NCBI GenBank assembly: GCA_021824635.1
Contig: JAKAKD010000039.1
Coordinates: 1 to 64,000 of the forward strand
Reading direction: 5' to 3'
DNA: 64,000 nucleotides
From: Bacteroidota bacterium
GTDB lineage: Bacteria; Bacteroidota; Ignavibacteria; Ignavibacteriales; Melioribacteraceae
Positions 60,612 through 64,000 of this stretch are shown one piece after another. Numbering within the stretch: the stretch's first letter is position 1; every line of letters begins with the position of its first letter. The position numbers and the translations under genes were made by a program. Below the pieces are notes generated by a model. That model ran no database searches. It had not been told where the DNA came from and saw only the letters and a program-made list of their open reading frames with translations.

Positions 60612-61745
60612 ATGTATCAGATTGTAAGCAGCAGAGTAAATATTTTTTTTATCGTATTGTTTTCCATCTATTCACTTAGCTCTGCTCAGTGGAGTTTTAA
60701 ACTATCAACCGATCAAGAATATAATGATAATCCTTTCCGCACGCAGCTTGCGACAAAAACATTTCTCTCTTCAATTGATTTAGGATTGGAAAACGATCTT
60801 GGCGATATCTCTCTCGGTTATTATGGAAGTTATCTGAATTTTGATGTTGTGCCCGAAAGAAATTTTTATTGGCATCAACTTGCTGCATGGAAAAATTTTG
60901 AAAACTCTGCCTTGGGCATTTACGCAGAGCAAAGATTGAACAAAGATATTTACACATACTACGATTACTACAATATTACAGCGTATTACCGGCAGCAATT
61001 TAGTTTGAATGAATTTTATTTTACTCTGTCCCCGAATCTCAGTCTCACCAAGTATGAAAATATCAGCATAATGGATAACTACAAAGCAAACTTGAGTTTA
61101 AATATCAACCGTGGTTTTGAGAGCGGAACAACATTAATTTTTGGCGGCTCTATTAATTTCAAAAAATATCTTAACCCGATACAATCGGGAACATATACCT
61201 ATCTTGACGAGAACAACGTATTAGTAACAGATACTTATATTGATAAGAATGTTTCTTCGATTACACAGTTGGTTTCTTTCGGAAGAATTGCCCAATCAAT
61301 TACATCAACAACGGGTTTAGCTGTACAATTCACAAACAGAAGTATTTTGAATGGGTTTGGCGCCTTTGTGAAAGATCTAAATATGATTTACGGTGACGAA
61401 TCCGAAATGTTTGACGATCCGGTGAACTATGAAGGCAATAATCTATCTTTTGAACTCACTCAGATATTTTTTGATGACTTAGAATTCAAAGCAGGATTTT
61501 ATCTGAATCAAAAGCACTATCCTTCTCAAGGAATTTACGACGCTCTTTACAATTACGATACCGGTATAATGCGCAACGACACTCAAAACATTTTCACTCT
61601 TTCAATAAAGAAAAGTATTCCGCTGGGAAGTAACACCAATCTTTCGTTGGGGCTGGGTTATCAAACTATAAACAATAAATCCAACAGCGTTCCCTTCAAT
61701 TATATAAACAATTCGATCAACTTAAATCTGGGTTTTGAATTTTAA
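60612..61745 (+). CDS. putative outer-membrane beta-barrel protein
   Basis: Protein of 377 aa from ATG 60612 (GAGG six bases upstream). A hydrophobic signal (about 8-28, VNIFFIVLFSIYSLSSAQ) is followed by a chain with alternating polar and aromatic strands (SLGYYGSYLNFDVVP, TLIFGGSINFKKYL, LSLGLGYQTINN) and it ends in a Phe (LGFEF), all typical of outer-membrane barrels. No conserved domain is recognised. It is placed between the Ca-loop protein and a histidine kinase gene; it may be the porter or anchor of the former, an inference from adjacency. Confidence 0.75.
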   Translation: MYQIVSSRVNIFFIVLFSIYSLSSAQWSFKLSTDQEYNDNPFRTQLATKTFLSSIDLGLENDLGDISLGYYGSYLNFDVVPERNFYWHQLAAWKNFENSALGIYAEQRLNKDIYTYYDYYNITAYYRQQFSLNEFYFTLSPNLSLTKYENISIMDNYKANLSLNINRGFESGTTLIFGGSINFKKYLNPIQSGTYTYLDENNVLVTDTYIDKNVSSITQLVSFGRIAQSITSTTGLAVQFTNRSILNGFGAFVKDLNMIYGDESEMFDDPVNYEGNNLSFELTQIFFDDLEFKAGFYLNQKHYPSQGIYDALYNYDTGIMRNDTQNIFTLSIKKSIPLGSNTNLSLGLGYQTINNKSNSVPFNYINNSINLNLGFEF

Positions 61746-61831
61746 GACCATTAAATCAAATGTAATTGAATCCGAATGAAGGCTTCTCTTAATATTCCAA
61801 AATAGATTTTTGTAAATTAGGTAAGCATTAA

Positions 61832-63859
61832 ATGACAGAAAAAGTGAAGCATTTCAAAAATTTGCTAATACAGCCGAAAAGTTTGATCCTAATTTTTTCT
61901 TTAACGGCAATCATTGTTGTCTCTTCGGCAATAATAGAATTGAACCAGAGCAAAAGCGAAATGCTGGAATTAATGGAGAAGCAGGGGCGCTCCATTTTAG
62001 AGACAGTTCTTAAATCTTCCGACAACGCATTACTTTCTTACAACAAAATTGAAGATGAAATAGAGCAGCGGCTTCTTAACAATGCGAACACCGTAAAGTT
62101 GCTTTATGAGAAAAGAATGATAAACAATGCTTTACTTGAGCGTTTAGCCAAAGTGAATAATGTCTATCGCATTAATATTTTCGACAGAACAGGAAAAAAA
62201 ATCTTTAGCAGCCACAAAGACATTCATAATTTACAAGACGAAAAGGAAAATCCGCTTAAATATATTCAGCCGATTTTTGACGGTGATGCCGACACGCTAA
62301 TAATGGGAATAAAACCGGCTCGTTATTTGGTTAAGCAGCGCTTTGCCGTTGCTCTGGCTACTAACGACAGAAAAGCAATAGTTCTTAACATTGACGCAGA
62401 AGAACTGATGGAATTCCGGACAAAAGTCGGCTTCGGAGTTCTTCTTAAAAAAGTAACAGAAAATCCGCAATTAGTTTATGCTGTGCTTCAAGATGAAAGA
62501 GGAATTATAGCCGGCTCAGGAAAGATTGATGAATTAAAAAATATTGATCAAGAAACAATTCTTCAAAACAGTCTTAAAGATAATTCATACAAGTGGAGAA
62601 TTTTAAAATCCGTAAACATGGAAGCCTTTGAAGTACTGCATCCATTTATTTACAATAATAAAGTTGTCGGAATTTTTAGACTTGGGCTATCGCTTGATCC
62701 ATTAAACACAATAAACAGCAGGCTTTCGCGCCGAATTCTCATTATTACAATACTGCTTTTTATTTTCGGTTTTGTTACCATAACTCTTGTTTTTCTCCGC
62801 CAGAATTACAACGTCCTATCCCAGCGGTATAGCGTAATGGAATCTTATTCCACACGTATTTTAGATAATGTAAGCGACGGCATAATTGTTCTTGATTCCG
62901 GCAAAAAGATAAAAATGCTTAACAGAGCCGCGGAATTAATCTTATCTACTTCCGAAGATGAAGCAAAGGGCAAACTATTTAATTATTTCTTTTTTTCGAT
63001 TCAATGTGAAGAATTACTATCCTCTCCGGCACAGATAAAAGAAGTTGAATGCTCTATAAACGGAAAAGAAAAAATCTTTCTTTTTTCCATAAGTAAATTT
63101 GCAGACGAGAACAATTTCGAAAATCACATTTTAGTTTTTAGGGATTTGACGGAAACGAAGCGTCTCGAAAAACAAATACAACGCAACAACAAAATTGTTG
63201 CAATGGGAGAGTTCTCTTCATCAATCGCACATGAAATTAGAAATCCTCTTAACTCAATTGGAACAATAGCCCAACAGCTAGGAAAAGATTTTGTGGTAAA
63301 TGAAAACGGTGAAGAATTTAAAAACTTAACCGGTGTTGTATATAAAGAAGTCCGCAGAATAAATGATATTGTTGAGACATTTTTGAAATTTGGCAGGCCG
63401 CAGCCGGTTAAAGCCGAAGAGTTTAGTCTGAATGATTTTCTTACCGATATTGATAAACAATATTCGTCTCACTTATCTAAATATAAAATTGACTTGAGTC
63501 TTCTGCGCGGTTATGACGGCAATGTTAAGTGGGATACTCAGCAAATGAAGCAGGTATTTATAAACCTTATCGAGAACGCCATTGACTCACAACCCAACGG
63601 CGGAAAAATCGTTATCAAAACTTTTCAGTACAATCAAAATAATATTGAAATAACTGTTGCGGATTCGGGAAGAGGCGTTAATCCGGAAGAGTTGAACAAA
63701 ATTTTTGATTTGTACTTCACCACAAAAGGAAAAGGAAACGGCATCGGTTTAAGCATAGTTCACAAAATAATTACCGAACACGGCGGAGTTATCTCTGCGC
63801 AAAGTATTCTTGACGAAGGAACTACTTTCACCATTAAATTACCGATACAATATACATGA
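61832..63859 (+). CDS. NtrB/ZraS-like membrane histidine kinase
   Basis: Kinase of 675 aa: TM1 about 16-36, large extracytoplasmic sensor about 37-298 (double-Cache-like from its length), TM2 about 301-322, PAS about 335-445, HisKA with H467 in SIAHEIRNPLNSIG, and HATPase with DSGRGVNPEEL and GKGNGIGLSI. The HEIRNPL form of the H box and the short HATPase fit NtrB-type kinases that work with sigma-54 regulators. Its TGA lies next to the start of a response regulator gene. The signal is unknown. Confidence 0.93.
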   Translation: MTEKVKHFKNLLIQPKSLILIFSLTAIIVVSSAIIELNQSKSEMLELMEKQGRSILETVLKSSDNALLSYNKIEDEIEQRLLNNANTVKLLYEKRMINNALLERLAKVNNVYRINIFDRTGKKIFSSHKDIHNLQDEKENPLKYIQPIFDGDADTLIMGIKPARYLVKQRFAVALATNDRKAIVLNIDAEELMEFRTKVGFGVLLKKVTENPQLVYAVLQDERGIIAGSGKIDELKNIDQETILQNSLKDNSYKWRILKSVNMEAFEVLHPFIYNNKVVGIFRLGLSLDPLNTINSRLSRRILIITILLFIFGFVTITLVFLRQNYNVLSQRYSVMESYSTRILDNVSDGIIVLDSGKKIKMLNRAAELILSTSEDEAKGKLFNYFFFSIQCEELLSSPAQIKEVECSINGKEKIFLFSISKFADENNFENHILVFRDLTETKRLEKQIQRNNKIVAMGEFSSSIAHEIRNPLNSIGTIAQQLGKDFVVNENGEEFKNLTGVVYKEVRRINDIVETFLKFGRPQPVKAEEFSLNDFLTDIDKQYSSHLSKYKIDLSLLRGYDGNVKWDTQQMKQVFINLIENAIDSQPNGGKIVIKTFQYNQNNIEITVADSGRGVNPEELNKIFDLYFTTKGKGNGIGLSIVHKIITEHGGVISAQSILDEGTTFTIKLPIQYT

Positions 63860-63867
63860 GAGCTGAT

Positions 63868-64000
63868 ATGAACAAATTTTCTCTTTTAATAATAGACGAT
63901 GAAGAGCCGCAGTTACAATCGTTAAAAAGTTTTTTAGCAAAGCGCGGATATACAGTTTACACGGCCAGCAACGGAGAAGAAGGTTATAAAATTGCCGGAT
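63868..64000 (+). CDS. response regulator, cut by the window end
   Basis: Only the first 44 residues are seen: a receiver domain start FSLLIIDDEEPQLQSLKSFL with the acidic pair, then YTVYTASNGEEGYKIAG. ATG 63868 has GAGAG upstream; another in-frame ATG at 63856 overlaps the kinase stop (ATGA) and would add four residues. It is the probable partner of the kinase upstream, possibly a sigma-54 activator, but the output domain is outside the window. Confidence 0.88.
   Translation, partial: MNKFSLLIIDDEEPQLQSLKSFLAKRGYTVYTASNGEEGYKIAG

Noticed and set aside
1-64000. tRNA, rRNA, prophage or transposase genes
   Set aside because: No cloverleaf-like sequence, rRNA segment, integrase or transposase was found on either strand.

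Overview
The window looks like chromosomal DNA from a member of the Ignavibacteria or a close relative (Bacteroidota/Chlorobi side of the tree). It is AT-rich, carries a secreted Kelch protein with a typical Por (type IX) secretion C-terminal sorting domain (FPNPFNPST motif), several PEGA-domain proteins, a TonB-dependent receptor, many sigma-54 activators and PAS histidine kinases, and a partial denitrification cluster. I see no rRNA or tRNA gene, CRISPR array, insertion sequence or prophage. Phylum placement is an inference from gene content.

Layout. 219-3388: a sigma-54 response regulator and its membrane histidine kinase (minus strand). 3535-10418: an M1 aminopeptidase, a half-length TauE/SafE protein, an EamA exporter that seems to start at an ATT codon, a YVTN-propeller/phosphoesterase fusion and a PfkB sugar kinase. 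10424-14631: PEGA lipoprotein, fucose-isomerase-like protein, cupin and TonB receptor (minus). 14797-23181: respiratory nitrogen oxide region: NapH-like ferredoxin and a soluble ferredoxin diverging from each other, then NirK fused to cytochrome c, an FGE-like protein, SCO, the Ric/YtfE repair protein and quinol NO reductase. Together these would take nitrite to NO to N2O and mend nitrosative damage; no nosZ lies in the window. A perfect 25-bp palindrome sits upstream of nirK.

23316-35556: methyltransferase, PH/zinc-ribbon membrane protein, Rrf2 regulator, a hendecad-repeat secreted protein, NAD malic enzyme, CstA, an OmpR/HK pair behind a terminator-like leader, RlpA, and a glycosyltransferase translationally coupled to a HIT-family DUF4922 protein. 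35589-43382: a four-gene operon (PAS kinase, sigma-54 regulator, STAS, receiver-RsbU phosphatase) plus MFS, U32 protein and a second STAS protein.

43587-49820: the most system-like block, five genes on one strand: lipoprotein, GAF-sigma-54 activator, transmembrane Ser/Thr kinase with two extracytoplasmic PEGA domains, secreted Kelch protein and DUF5683 protein. 49919-54736: nadB-nadC-nadA-yjjX-phzF, NAD biosynthesis from aspartate. 54971-59942: M28 peptidase, CBM20-like/esterase, two different acetyltransferases (GNAT and arylamine NAT) and a Cys-rich DUF1847 protein. 60120-64000: a secreted Ca-binding-loop/glycine-rich protein behind a sigma-54-like promoter, a terminator placed against the ribosome binding site of a putative outer-membrane barrel, then an NtrB-like kinase and a response regulator cut by the window edge.

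All calls rest on reading the sequence and remembered family motifs; no database search was possible.
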